Source of the DNA: Amycolatopsis endophytica
GTDB taxonomy: Bacteria > Actinomycetota > Actinomycetes > Mycobacteriales > Pseudonocardiaceae
Assembly: GCF_013410405.1 (NCBI RefSeq)
Contig: NZ_JACCFK010000001.1
Location: 3,472,001 to 3,536,000, forward strand
Direction: 5' to 3'
DNA length: 64,000 bases
Shown: in pieces, positions 18,372-26,949 of the stretch
Position numbering within the stretch: position 1 is the stretch's first letter
Layout: every line of letters begins with the position of its first letter
Notes under the pieces: model-generated
Seen by the model: only the letters and a program-made list of their open reading frames with translations
The model's database searches: none
What the model was told of the DNA's origin: nothing
Made by a program: the position numbers and the translations under genes

Positions 18372-18926
18372 ATGGCGACTGTCCCGGTGTTCGGACACCG
18401 CGAACCATTCACGCGTAGGGATCTGGAGTCGATCGCCGATGACGGTCACCGCTACGAGCTCGTGGACGGGGTGCTCCTGATGAGCCCCTCACCCCGTCCG
18501 CTGCACCAGCGTGTCGTGGCCAGGGTCCTCACCGCCGTCACCCGGAACTGCCCGAAGGACTGCGAGGCGTTGCCCGCGCCGGTGGACGTGGTCCTCGCCG
18601 ACGACACCGTGCTGATCCCCGACGTCGTGGTCGGGCGGCGCGGCGACTACACCGAACGTGCCCTGGTCGGCGTGCCGGTGCTGTCGGTCGAGGTGATCTC
18701 GCCGTCCAGCCGCCTGATCGACACCGAGCTGAAGCGGGCGCGCCTCGCGGTGGCCGGCTGTCCGAACTACTGGATCGTCGACCCGTATGTGCCCAGCGTC
18801 CTGTGCCTCGCGCTGCGCGAGGGCGCCTACTTCACGCTCGACGAAGCCGTGCGCGACGAGACGATCACGCTCACGGCTCCGTACGAGGTGGTTCTCAACC
18901 CGGCCGAGCTGGTCTCCGACTACTGA
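18372..18926 (+). CDS. Uma2 family (DUF820) PD-(D/E)XK nuclease-like protein
   Basis: A 184-aa member of the Uma2 family, a restriction-endonuclease fold common in multicellular bacteria. The core elements are present: RYELVDGVLLMSPSP (first acidic residue), LIPDVVVGRRG (PD motif), LSVEVISPSSRLIDTELKRA (E-x-I plus downstream Lys), and YWIVDP. GGGGAG lies before the ATG at 18372. The biological role of the family is unknown; it has been linked to mobile DNA. It faces the DUF6119 gene. Confidence 0.85.
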   Translation: MATVPVFGHREPFTRRDLESIADDGHRYELVDGVLLMSPSPRPLHQRVVARVLTAVTRNCPKDCEALPAPVDVVLADDTVLIPDVVVGRRGDYTERALVGVPVLSVEVISPSSRLIDTELKRARLAVAGCPNYWIVDPYVPSVLCLALREGAYFTLDEAVRDETITLTAPYEVVLNPAELVSDY

Positions 18927-18961
18927 CCGCTCTCCCGCTACGAGGATCCTCGTCCCGCTGT

Positions 18962-20587
18962 CTACGGGATCACGGTGACGCACAGGGGAATCCCGTACGT
19001 GTTCAGCGCGACCGCCGCCGACACCAGCGCGGAGCGCGCGAAGGTGAACAGCGTGCCGGGGTCGAGCGGTTTGTCCGGGCGGTGGATGGCGTAGACCAGT
19101 CCGGCGGGCCGGGACCCGAGCGCGGCGGCGCGAGCGGGGTCCTGTTCGGACACCAGACCGGTGAACCGCTGCCACGTCTGCCGGTCGGTGAGGCTTTCCA
19201 CCGCGACCAGCCCCTGCGCGAAGAGGTGGCTGAGCACCGGCGAACCGGTCCGGCGGCTGAACTTCTTCACGTGCACCAGCACGTTGCCCGGCCCGAGCAG
19301 ATCGCACGCCTCGAAGCCGTGCGGGTGGACGCGGGTGCGCAGGGTCCGGCGGTCCAGGCAGAGGAACCGCGGGTCGGTGCGTGCGACGTGCTCGTTGTAG
19401 GCGGCCTCGATGACGCGGCCGTCCCGGTCGCGTGGGGCGTCGTTCCACGGCGGCAGGGTCCACGGCGGGGTGTTCGCGAACGCGTCGGTGACCACGCGCT
19501 CGACGTGGTCGAGATAGCGGTCGCCGAGCTGGTACCAGTCGCCGTCGAGCAGCAGGTAACGGCCGTCGCGGTGGGTGATTTCGGCGGCGAGCCAGTGCAA
19601 CGCGGACACGTCACCGCCGAGGCTGTGGCCGCTGTCGTCGAGCCCCTCGATCGTGCCCGTGCGCAGCGCGGTGAGGCGGTGGCCATCCGCGGGCAGCCCG
19701 GCGCGCAGGTCGTCGAGGGTGAGGTCGTCGGTGTCGATCTCCCGTTCGCCCACGCGGCCCCGGTAGCGGGAGACGCCGGGGCCGTCGTGGTAGCGGGCGG
19801 GGTAGGCGATGCCGACCTCGCCGTCGCCGTCGTCCGGATCGGCCAGCAGGTCGGCGGCGGCGCCGTCCAGTTCGCCGGTCAGCTCGTGCCCCGCGCCGAG
19901 GCGCCGCACCCAGCGCAGCGGTTCGAGTCGTTCGTGCACCGGTCCCTCGGTGGTGACGCGGGTCAGTTCCCGCAGGTCGGACACCAGTGAGCTGCCCTCG
20001 GTGCCGAGGTGCAGGTGCAGTCCGTCGCCGCAGTCGAGGCTGAAACGGAAGTTGCGGTACCGGCCGCGGCGGCGGACGTAGGTCAGGTCGGCGCCGGCAC
20101 CCTCGTGCACGCGTCCGGTGAGGTTGCGGACCAGCTCGGCGTGCTCACGCAGGCCGAACGCCCACAGCCCCTGCCCGCCGGGCACCAGGTTCCGGTCCAC
20201 GCGGGCCTTCGCGCTCAGCGCCCAGCGGGTGATCCTGCGGATCTGGTCCGGGTCGAGCATGCGCACCGCGACGTCCAGGCCGAACCCGCGGTCGATCTTC
20301 TCGGTCCGCAGGTAGCGCCAGCCCTGCCCGAAGGTGAGCGCGTAGTGCGTGCCGTCGACGGCCAGCAGCAGCGCGGCCGACGGTGCCGCGCTGGTGTAAC
20401 CGAGGTCGACGCCGGTCAGCGAGCGGATGGCGGCGGTCCATTCGACCGGATCCGGATCGGGCGCGGCGGACACCAGCACGGCCGGTACCGAGTCCACGCG
20501 CACGTCCCGCACGTCGGCGGCGTCGAGCACCTTCGGCACGACCAGGTCGCGCGGATCCACGGCCGGGTACATCCGGTACACGCTCAT
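18962..20587 (-). CDS. DUF6119 family protein (TIGR04141 'sporadically distributed' type)
   Basis: A 541-aa protein of a family known for patchy distribution. Recognisable blocks: VDGTHYALTFGQGWRYLR, IDRGFGLDVAVRMLDPDQIR, WAFGLREHAELVRNLTGR, and C-terminal CDLLGPGNVLVHVKKFSRRT with SHLFAQGLVAVESL, where the His-Lys-Lys segment is a conserved possible active or binding site. ATG 20587 is chosen because the longer frame adds non-conserved residues. No membrane or signal segment. The function is not established; occurrence in mobile or defence-like settings is reported for the family. The Uma2 gene next to it fits an accessory locus. Confidence 0.75.
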   Translation of the reverse strand: MSVYRMYPAVDPRDLVVPKVLDAADVRDVRVDSVPAVLVSAAPDPDPVEWTAAIRSLTGVDLGYTSAAPSAALLLAVDGTHYALTFGQGWRYLRTEKIDRGFGLDVAVRMLDPDQIRRITRWALSAKARVDRNLVPGGQGLWAFGLREHAELVRNLTGRVHEGAGADLTYVRRRGRYRNFRFSLDCGDGLHLHLGTEGSSLVSDLRELTRVTTEGPVHERLEPLRWVRRLGAGHELTGELDGAAADLLADPDDGDGEVGIAYPARYHDGPGVSRYRGRVGEREIDTDDLTLDDLRAGLPADGHRLTALRTGTIEGLDDSGHSLGGDVSALHWLAAEITHRDGRYLLLDGDWYQLGDRYLDHVERVVTDAFANTPPWTLPPWNDAPRDRDGRVIEAAYNEHVARTDPRFLCLDRRTLRTRVHPHGFEACDLLGPGNVLVHVKKFSRRTGSPVLSHLFAQGLVAVESLTDRQTWQRFTGLVSEQDPARAAALGSRPAGLVYAIHRPDKPLDPGTLFTFARSALVSAAVALNTYGIPLCVTVIP

Positions 20588-20674
20588 CCGGCGCGTCGGC
20601 TCGTGGATCACAGTCCACCGATAACAACCCGGCGGGTGCGGGACCAGATCCACGGCGAGGAATTGCGCCGGACG

Positions 20675-21358
20675 TCACCCTCCGTTCGCCGAATCCCCCT
20701 GTTCGCCGCGCAGGCTCGGCAGGCCCGCGGCGAGCGCGCGCAGCATCCGTTTCGCGACGGGGACGAACTCGAAGCACAGCGCCGCGACCGCCGCGTCCTC
20801 GGCGTAGAGCCGGGCCAGCACGGGTGGCGGGTGTGCCGCGGGATAGAGCAGTCCGGCGAAACCCGCGGCCGCGGCGACCAGTTCGCCCGCTTCGTCCCCG
20901 GTCAGGTCCGGACGCGCCTGCGCCACGGCCGCCGAGATCTTCGCGAAGCTGCCGGCGGTCTGCAGCTTGAACGCGCGGGCCGCCTCCATGGTGGCGTTGC
21001 GCTCCAGCGTGGTCGCGCTGTGGCTGAGCAGGTCGCAGAACAGCGGGCGCTCGTCGAGGGTCTCGACCAGTGCGTCGAGCACGGACTCCGGACCGGGCGC
21101 GACGGCGACGCGGGCCACGGCCGCGGCCTCCCAGCCGCGGAACTCCTCGGCGGCCAGTTCGAGGAAGATCTCCTCGCGGGTGGCGAAGTAGCGGGCGAGG
21201 TTGGACTTGACGAGCCCGACCGCGGCCGCGACACCGCCCAGGCTCACCGTGCGCACCCCGTCCCGGAGCGCCAGCTCACGCGCGGCGGCGAGGATCGCCT
21301 CGCGCCGCTGCTGCTTGTGCTCGGGGCTGCGCGCCCGCAGGAACGCTTTGTGGGACAT
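20675..21358 (-). CDS. TetR family transcriptional regulator
   Basis: A 227-aa regulator with an N-terminal helix-turn-helix at residues about 18-64 (REAILAAARELALRDG through VKSNLARYFATREEIF) and a helical ligand-binding C-terminus. It is divergent from the paoABC-type operon, and a 33-bp imperfect palindrome lies between the two starts, so it very likely represses the operon. The inducer may be an aldehyde or N-heterocycle handled by the enzyme; that is inference. Confidence 0.88.
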   Translation of the reverse strand: MSHKAFLRARSPEHKQQRREAILAAARELALRDGVRTVSLGGVAAAVGLVKSNLARYFATREEIFLELAAEEFRGWEAAAVARVAVAPGPESVLDALVETLDERPLFCDLLSHSATTLERNATMEAARAFKLQTAGSFAKISAAVAQARPDLTGDEAGELVAAAAGFAGLLYPAAHPPPVLARLYAEDAAVAALCFEFVPVAKRMLRALAAGLPSLRGEQGDSANGG

Positions 21359-21389
21359 CAGCTCGTGATTCTATAACCTCAAGATAAGA

Positions 21390-21422
21390 GTACGTCGTTC
21401 TCTTGTTAAGAGGACGGCGTAC
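21390..21422. promoter_or_regulatory. 33-bp palindromic operator between tetR-type gene and oxidase operon
   Basis: Left arm GTACGTCGTTCTCTT (21390-21404) and right arm AAGAGGACGGCGTAC (21408-21422) are inverted repeats matching at 13 of 15 positions around a 3-nt centre. The length and symmetry fit a TetR dimer pair. It lies 32 nt from the regulator start and 43 nt from the first oxidase gene. Confidence 0.7.
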
Positions 21423-21464
21423 TGCTAGCTTCGGTGTGACACGGGCCGGACCGGGAGGAACCAG

Positions 21465-21950
21465 ATGGTCGAGGTGTCATTGCGGGTCAACGGATCCGAG
21501 CGAAGACTGGACGTGCCGCCCCAGGTGAGCCTGCTCGACGCGCTGCGCGAGCGGATGGGGCTGACCGGCACGAAGAAGGGCTGCGACCAGGGCGCGTGTG
21601 GCGCGTGCACGGTGCTGGCCGACGGCGAGCGCATCAACTCCTGCCTGGCGCTGGCCGTGCAGTACGACGGGCGCGAGATCACCACCGTCGAGGGGCTCGA
21701 TGACCCGCCGCAGGAGGCGTTCGTGCGCGCCGACGGGCTCCAGTGCGGATACTGCACGCCGGGTCAGCTGTGCTCGGCCGTCGGGATGCTGGCCGAGCAC
21801 AAGGACGGGACGCCGAGCGCGGTCACCGAGGACCTGACCGCCACCGCCGAGCTGACCGAGGACGAGATCCGTGAACGGATGAGCGGCAACCTGTGCCGCT
21901 GCGGCGCCTACAACGGCATCGTCGAGGCGATCCGGGAGGTCGCGGAATGA
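21465..21950 (+). CDS. Aldehyde/xanthine oxidase-type [2Fe-2S] subunit (PaoA-like)
   Basis: A 161-aa electron-transfer subunit. The plant-type cluster site is GCDQGACGACTVLADG with a further Cys in RINSC, and the second cluster site is GLQCGYCTPGQLC plus NLCRCGAYNG. It has no Tat signal, unlike E. coli PaoA, so the enzyme should be cytoplasmic. The ATG at 21465 follows GGGAGGA. It overlaps the next gene by 4 nt. Confidence 0.9.
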   Translation: MVEVSLRVNGSERRLDVPPQVSLLDALRERMGLTGTKKGCDQGACGACTVLADGERINSCLALAVQYDGREITTVEGLDDPPQEAFVRADGLQCGYCTPGQLCSAVGMLAEHKDGTPSAVTEDLTATAELTEDEIRERMSGNLCRCGAYNGIVEAIREVAE

Positions 21951-22942
21951 GGTCGTTCACCTACGTCAGCGCCCGGGACGTCCGCGGCGCGCTGGAGGCC
22001 GTCGCGGGTGACGGCGACGCGAAGTTCCTGGGCGGCGGCACGAACCTGGTCGACCTGATGCGCGAGGGCATCGAAACCCCGGGCACGGTCGTCGACGTCA
22101 GCAGGCTGCCGCTGACCGGGGTCGAGGAGCTGCCCGGCGGCGGCATCCGGATCGGCGCGCTGGTGCGCAACAGCCGCCTGGCCGCGCATCCGGTGATCCG
22201 GGCCCGCTACCCGGTGCTCGCGCACGCGATCCTGCACGGCGCGTCGGCCCAGCTGCGCAACATGGCCACCGTCGGCGGGAACCTGATGCAGCGCACCCGC
22301 TGCCTGTACTTCTACGACGACGCGTCGCCGTGCAACAAGCGCGTGCCCGGCAGCGGGTGCGGCGCGATGGACGGATTCGCCCGCTCCACCGCGGTGCTGG
22401 GCGTCAGCGAGCACTGCATCGCCACGCACCCCTCGGACATGGCCGTCGCGCTCGCGATGCTGGACGCCGTCGTCGAGGTCGAGAGCACCCGCGGCATCCG
22501 GCGCATCCCGATCGCGGAGTTCCCTCTGCTGCCCGGCGACACCCCGCACCGCGAAACCGCGCTGGAGCCCGACGAGCTGATCACGGCCGTCGAACTGCCG
22601 CCCGTGGAGGTCGCCCGGAACTCGCGCTACCGCAAGGTCCGCGACCGCGCGTCCTACGCCTTCGCGCTCGTTTCGGTCGCCGCGGCCCTGCGGGTCGAGG
22701 ACGGTGTGATCGTCGAAGCGCGCCTGGCCCTGGGCGGTGTGGGCACGAAGCCGTGGCGCGCGACCGAGGCCGAGCGGCTGCTACCCGGTCGGCCAGCGAC
22801 CGACGAGACGTTCGCGCGTGCCGCCGAGGCCGAACTGTCGGCGGCGGTCACCCGCCCGTCGAACGCGTTCAAGGTCGGCCTGGCGAACCGCACGATCGTC
22901 GCCACACTGCGGCGACTCGCGACCGAGGGAGGCGCGGCATGA
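21947..22942 (+). CDS. Aldehyde oxidase FAD-binding subunit with extra Fe-S cysteines (PaoB-like)
   Basis: A 331-aa FAD subunit of the CO-dehydrogenase flavoprotein family. FLGGGTNLVDLM and TVGGNLMQRTRC mark the FAD site. Between them and the C-terminal domain is a Cys-rich insert (RCLYFYDDASPCNKRVPGSGC, then EHC), as in PaoB, where it binds a [4Fe-4S] cluster. This insert separates PaoABC-type enzymes from ordinary xanthine dehydrogenases. Overlaps both neighbours by 4 nt. Confidence 0.9.
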   Translation: MRSFTYVSARDVRGALEAVAGDGDAKFLGGGTNLVDLMREGIETPGTVVDVSRLPLTGVEELPGGGIRIGALVRNSRLAAHPVIRARYPVLAHAILHGASAQLRNMATVGGNLMQRTRCLYFYDDASPCNKRVPGSGCGAMDGFARSTAVLGVSEHCIATHPSDMAVALAMLDAVVEVESTRGIRRIPIAEFPLLPGDTPHRETALEPDELITAVELPPVEVARNSRYRKVRDRASYAFALVSVAAALRVEDGVIVEARLALGGVGTKPWRATEAERLLPGRPATDETFARAAEAELSAAVTRPSNAFKVGLANRTIVATLRRLATEGGAA

Positions 22943-25119
22943 CCGCGATCGGTGCACCACTGGACCGGGTCGACGGCCCGGCCAAGACGACCGGCGCCGC
23001 CCGGTTCGCCGCGGAACAGCAACCGCCGGGCCTCACCTACGCCGCGCTCGTGCACGCCACGATCAGCCGCGGCCGGATCACCGCACTGGACACCAGCGCG
23101 GCCCGCGCGGTACCCGGGGTGATCGCCGTGCTCACCCACGAGAACGCGCCACCGCTCACCCCGGCGCGCAAGGTGACCCCGCTCGATCTGAGCACGATGG
23201 CGTCCGGCACCTCGGTCAACTACCTGCAGGACGACGAGATCCACTGGAACGGGCAGCCGATCGCGGTCGTGGTGGCGGAGGACCCGGCCGCCGCCAGGGA
23301 GGCCGCCTCACTCGTGCGCGCGGAGTACGCGGTCCTTCCCGCCACAGTGGACTTCGCCGCGATGGAGCCGGCAGCCAAGCAGCAGCCCAACAGCATGATC
23401 TCGCCGGGCGAGGGGAAGAAGGGCGACGCGGAGAAGGCGCTCGCCGCGGCGCCGGTGACCGTGGACCTGCGGTTCACCACGCCCGGGCACTCCCACAACG
23501 CGCTCGAACCGCACGCCACCGTCGCGGTCTGGGAGGGGAACCGGCTGACCGTGCACGACGCGACCCAGTCGCTGGACTGGTTCCGCAACCACCTCGCGGC
23601 CCGCTTCGACATCCCGGTCGCGGACGTGCGGGTGCTCGCGCCGTTCGTCGGCGGCGGGTTCGGCGGCAAAGGCGCGGTGTGGCCGGGCACGATTCTGGCC
23701 GCGCTCGCCGCCCGCGCCACCGGCCGTCCGGTGCGGCTGGCCCTGACCAGGGAGGACGTCTACCGCACGGTCGGGGGGCGCACGCCGACGACTCAGCGCG
23801 TCGCACTCGGCGCGGACCGCGACGGCAAGCTGACCGCGCTGATCCACACGAGCGTGTCCCGGCTCGGCCGGGTCGGCGGGATGCCCGAGCAGATCACCTC
23901 GCAGTCGCGGCACCTTTACGACGCCGCGAACATCCTGGTGCGGCAGAGCGTGGTCGAGCTGGACCTGCTGCCCAACACCTTCATGCGCGCGCCCGGCGAG
24001 GCGATCGGCACCTTCGCGCTGGAGGCCGCGATGGACGAGCTGGCCGCCGAGACCGGTCTCGACCCGGTCGAGCTGCGCAGGCGCAACGAACCGGCGGTGA
24101 ACCCGGTGGACGGCAAGAAGTTCACCCACCGCAGGCTGCGCGAGGTCTACGCGCTGGGGGCGGAGCGCTTCGGCTGGTCCGACCGCACGCCCGAGCCGGG
24201 GTCGATGCGGGATGGCCGGTGGCTGGTCGGAATGGGCGTCGCGTCGGCGTTCCACCCGGCGTTGCGGTTCCCGGCCAACGTGACCCTGCGGGTGTCCGCG
24301 GCGGGCACCGTGGTGCTGCGCTGCGGGTTCCAGGAGATGGGCATGGGCGCCGCGACCGCGCAGGCCCAGGTCACGGCGGACGCGCTCGGGGTGCCGGTCG
24401 AGGCGGTCCGCGTCGAGTACGGCGATTCGGATCTGCCGGTGTCCCCGAGCGCGGGCGGTTCGGTGCAGACCGCGAGCATCGCCGGAAGCGTGGTCGAGGC
24501 GGCGGAGAAGCTGACGCGGTCGCTGCGGCGCCTGGCGAAGCGCACCGGCGGAGACGATCCGTTCGCGGTCCTCCGGCAGGCGGGTGTGCCGCACGTCGAG
24601 GCGTCCGTCGGTTCTGACACCCGGCTCGGGCGGCTGTCCACACAGGCGCGATTCATCGGCGGGTTCCTGCGCGACTCACGCAAGATGCGGGCCGCGTCCG
24701 GCGCTCAGTTCTGTGAGGTGCGGGTCGACCCGGACACCGGCGAGACGCGGATTTCCCGGTGGCTCGGCGTGTTCGACATCGGCACCGTGGTCAACGCGAA
24801 GACCGCGGTCAGCCAGCTGCGCGGCGGCATCGTGATGGGCATCGGGATGGCCCTGTCCGAGGAGACCCTCGTCGACCCGCGTACCGGGCGCATCATGAAC
24901 CCCAGTCTCGCCGAGTACCACGTTCCGGTGCACGCCGACATCCCGCGCATCGAAGTGTCCATGTTGGACGATCCGGATCCGACGATGCCGATGGGCGTCA
25001 TCGGGGCCGGGGAGGTCGGGATCACCGGGGTCGCGGCGGCGGTCGCCAACGCGGTGTACCACGCGACCGGCCGCCGGGTGCGTGACCTGCCGATCACGCT
25101 GGACAAAGTGGCGGGCTGA
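22939..25119 (+). CDS. Aldehyde oxidase molybdenum-cofactor catalytic subunit (PaoC-like)
   Basis: A 726-aa catalytic subunit. It has the GAARFAAEQQPPGLTYAALV start, FVGGGFGGKGAVWP cofactor-binding segment, FMRAPGEAIGTFALE, CGFQEMGMGAATAQAQVTAD, and the C-terminal GAGEVGITG carrying the catalytic Glu. With the two preceding subunits it should oxidise aldehydes (or heterocycles) to acids. No maturation chaperone (PaoD/XdhC-like) is in this window, so it must be encoded elsewhere. Ends at a strong palindromic terminator. Confidence 0.92.
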   Translation: MTAIGAPLDRVDGPAKTTGAARFAAEQQPPGLTYAALVHATISRGRITALDTSAARAVPGVIAVLTHENAPPLTPARKVTPLDLSTMASGTSVNYLQDDEIHWNGQPIAVVVAEDPAAAREAASLVRAEYAVLPATVDFAAMEPAAKQQPNSMISPGEGKKGDAEKALAAAPVTVDLRFTTPGHSHNALEPHATVAVWEGNRLTVHDATQSLDWFRNHLAARFDIPVADVRVLAPFVGGGFGGKGAVWPGTILAALAARATGRPVRLALTREDVYRTVGGRTPTTQRVALGADRDGKLTALIHTSVSRLGRVGGMPEQITSQSRHLYDAANILVRQSVVELDLLPNTFMRAPGEAIGTFALEAAMDELAAETGLDPVELRRRNEPAVNPVDGKKFTHRRLREVYALGAERFGWSDRTPEPGSMRDGRWLVGMGVASAFHPALRFPANVTLRVSAAGTVVLRCGFQEMGMGAATAQAQVTADALGVPVEAVRVEYGDSDLPVSPSAGGSVQTASIAGSVVEAAEKLTRSLRRLAKRTGGDDPFAVLRQAGVPHVEASVGSDTRLGRLSTQARFIGGFLRDSRKMRAASGAQFCEVRVDPDTGETRISRWLGVFDIGTVVNAKTAVSQLRGGIVMGIGMALSEETLVDPRTGRIMNPSLAEYHVPVHADIPRIEVSMLDDPDPTMPMGVIGAGEVGITGVAAAVANAVYHATGRRVRDLPITLDKVAG

Positions 25120-25122
25120 GCG

Positions 25123-25154
25123 CGGTGCCGGGTGCCCGCGGGCACCCGGCACCG
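25123..25154. terminator. Perfect 32-bp palindrome, bidirectional terminator
   Basis: A perfect GC-only-cored palindrome (arms of 16 bp, centre between 25138 and 25139) begins 4 nt after the oxidase operon stop and ends 13 nt before the lectin gene stop on the other strand. It suits both convergent transcripts. Confidence 0.8.
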
Positions 25155-25166
25155 GGGGCCGGACGG

Positions 25167-25781
25167 TCAGAACCACCACTGGTTCTGCGCGCCGGCCACG
25201 TAGTCCCACAGCTGCACGACGGTGCCGTTGCGGTAGGCCGTGTTGAGGTCCGCGTCCAGGTAGCGGCCGCCGCGCACGTTCTGCAGCCGCAGGTAGCCCT
25301 CGGGGATCTCGGTGAGGGCGAACCACTGGTTGCTGCCACCGGCCATGTAGTCCCACAGCTGGATCTTCGTGCCGTTGCCGTTGATCGTGTTCAGGTCGGC
25401 GTCGAGGTACCGGCCGCTGTACACGTTCTGGAAACGGTAGTAGCCCTCGGGGATCAGCGTGAGGTACCACGCCTGGTTGGCGGCGTAGGCGTCACAGTCC
25501 CACAGCTGGACCTTGGTGCCGTTGCCGCCGATGGTGTTCAGGTCGGCGTCGAGGCAGCGGCCCGGATCGTTGGCCGGGCCGATCAGGAATGCCTCCTGGT
25601 CGGCGTGCAGGTCGATGCCGCCGGGCTTGACCGGGTGGGCAGGCCGCAGGACGAGCCCGCCGAGGCTGGTCACCTCGGTACCGTTGGGCTGGTCGGCCGC
25701 GCTCGCCGACGGGGCGACGAACAGCGTCAGGAGCCCGGCCAGCAGTGCCGCGGCCGCGAACGGCCGCTTGAGTCTTCTCAT
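25167..25781 (-). CDS. Secreted ricin B-type lectin domain protein
   Basis: A 204-aa exported protein: signal peptide at residues 1-28 (ending PSASA), a 40-residue lead, and a beta-trefoil of three repeats. Each carries RCLDADLNT or RYLDADLNT, then NGTKVQLWD-type and NQWW/NQAWY motifs (QxW). The lead contains no catalytic domain, so it is a lone carbohydrate-binding module protein. Near-identity of repeats 2 and 3 suggests recent internal duplication. Sugar target unknown. Confidence 0.85.
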   Translation of the reverse strand: MRRLKRPFAAAALLAGLLTLFVAPSASAADQPNGTEVTSLGGLVLRPAHPVKPGGIDLHADQEAFLIGPANDPGRCLDADLNTIGGNGTKVQLWDCDAYAANQAWYLTLIPEGYYRFQNVYSGRYLDADLNTINGNGTKIQLWDYMAGGSNQWFALTEIPEGYLRLQNVRGGRYLDADLNTAYRNGTVVQLWDYVAGAQNQWWF

Positions 25782-25962
25782 CGAGTCCCCATCTCAGTGG
25801 CGGGGCGCGGTTTCCTCACGCCGCACCCCGGGGAAAAGATCTTCCCCATGTGGCGGGCCGTGCGTCGAGGACTTTTCCGCCTCCGGCAACAACGCTGTTC
25901 AATGCTGTAACGGACTGGCATCGCCCGCGATCTTCCTGGTGTCCCCACGGAAAGGATCGCCG

Positions 25963-26898
25963 GTGCGCCTGGAACTGAAGCCGCGCGATCTCACCCGCGT
26001 GGGGCTGGCGGGCGACGCCGATCCGTGCCTGGAACTGGCCTGCAGCGTGCGCGTGCTGGGCGGTGACGACGGCGGGTTCGGCTGGTGGCGGCGCGGCCTG
26101 CGCCTGCCCGAATCGTTCCCGGTGCTGCGATGGCTGTACTCGGGGGAGGTGGCGGAGTTCCTGCTGCCCGCGTGCGCCGATTTCGCGTCCGGGCTGGCGT
26201 CGATCCTGGAAACCCCGCCGGACCGGGTGCGATCCGCGCTCGCCGGGCTGCCGCGGACGCCGGGGTTGCCTGCCTGGGCCGCCGACCTGCGTTCGGGGGA
26301 CGACGCCGCGTTGTCGCGGCTGGTGCAGGCGCTGCGCGAGTACTTCGCGGTGGCACTCGCCCCGCACTGGGACACCGTCCGCGCACGCGTCGAGGCTGAC
26401 CGGCGGGCACGGGTGCGTGCTCTCGCCGAAAACGGCGTCGACGGGCTGCTGGCCACGCTGCGCCCGATGCTGCGGTGGGACCCGCCGTACCTGGTGACCG
26501 GGGTGGCCGGCCCGCAGCTTCCGCGTGGGAGGGCGGGGGTGCTGTTGGTGCCGGTGTGTTTCACGGCGCAGCCGTGGATCGTGCCGGGCGCGGGCCCGGT
26601 CCGCCTCGCCTACCCGGCTTCGGCGGAGGACCCACGCGTGCGGCGCGCCCGTCCGACGCCGCCTCGGGCGCTGTCCGCGCTGCTGGGCCCGACGCGCGCG
26701 GCGGCGATGACGTTCGTGGCCGCCGGATGCAGCACGACCGACCTGGCGGCCCGCCTGGGTGTCACCCCGTCGGCGGCGAGCAAGCATATGTCCGTGCTGC
26801 GCGCGGCGGGCCTGATCGCGAGCCACCGCAACCGCAACACGGTGCGGCACTCGCTGACCGCGCTGGGACTCGCGCTGGTCGAGGGCGCCTCGACGTGA
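25963..26898 (+). CDS. ArsR-type helix-turn-helix regulator with N-terminal DUF5937-like domain
   Basis: A 311-aa regulator. Residues about 1-225 form a sensor-like domain seen in many actinobacterial ArsR-type proteins (pattern EVAEFLLP, RVRSAL, WDTVRARVEADR). Residues about 230-305 are a winged helix-turn-helix with AGCSTTDLAARLGVTPSAASKHMSVLRAAGLI. The GTG at 25963 is selected because GGAAAGGA precedes it by 6-7 nt. No metal-binding Cys motif is visible. Target unknown; followed by a strong hairpin. Confidence 0.82.
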   Translation: MRLELKPRDLTRVGLAGDADPCLELACSVRVLGGDDGGFGWWRRGLRLPESFPVLRWLYSGEVAEFLLPACADFASGLASILETPPDRVRSALAGLPRTPGLPAWAADLRSGDDAALSRLVQALREYFAVALAPHWDTVRARVEADRRARVRALAENGVDGLLATLRPMLRWDPPYLVTGVAGPQLPRGRAGVLLVPVCFTAQPWIVPGAGPVRLAYPASAEDPRVRRARPTPPRALSALLGPTRAAAMTFVAAGCSTTDLAARLGVTPSAASKHMSVLRAAGLIASHRNRNTVRHSLTALGLALVEGAST

Positions 26899-26938
26899 AC
26901 GAGCCCCCGGCGCAAGGGCAGCGGCGCCGGGGGCTCGT
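26899..26938. terminator. Hairpin terminator between convergent arsR-type and actP-type genes
   Basis: A perfect 15-bp stem (26899-26913 with 26924-26938) around a 10-nt loop directly follows the regulator stop and ends 12 nt before the symporter stop, so it can serve both strands. Confidence 0.8.
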
Positions 26939-26949
26939 CGAGAAGGCTC

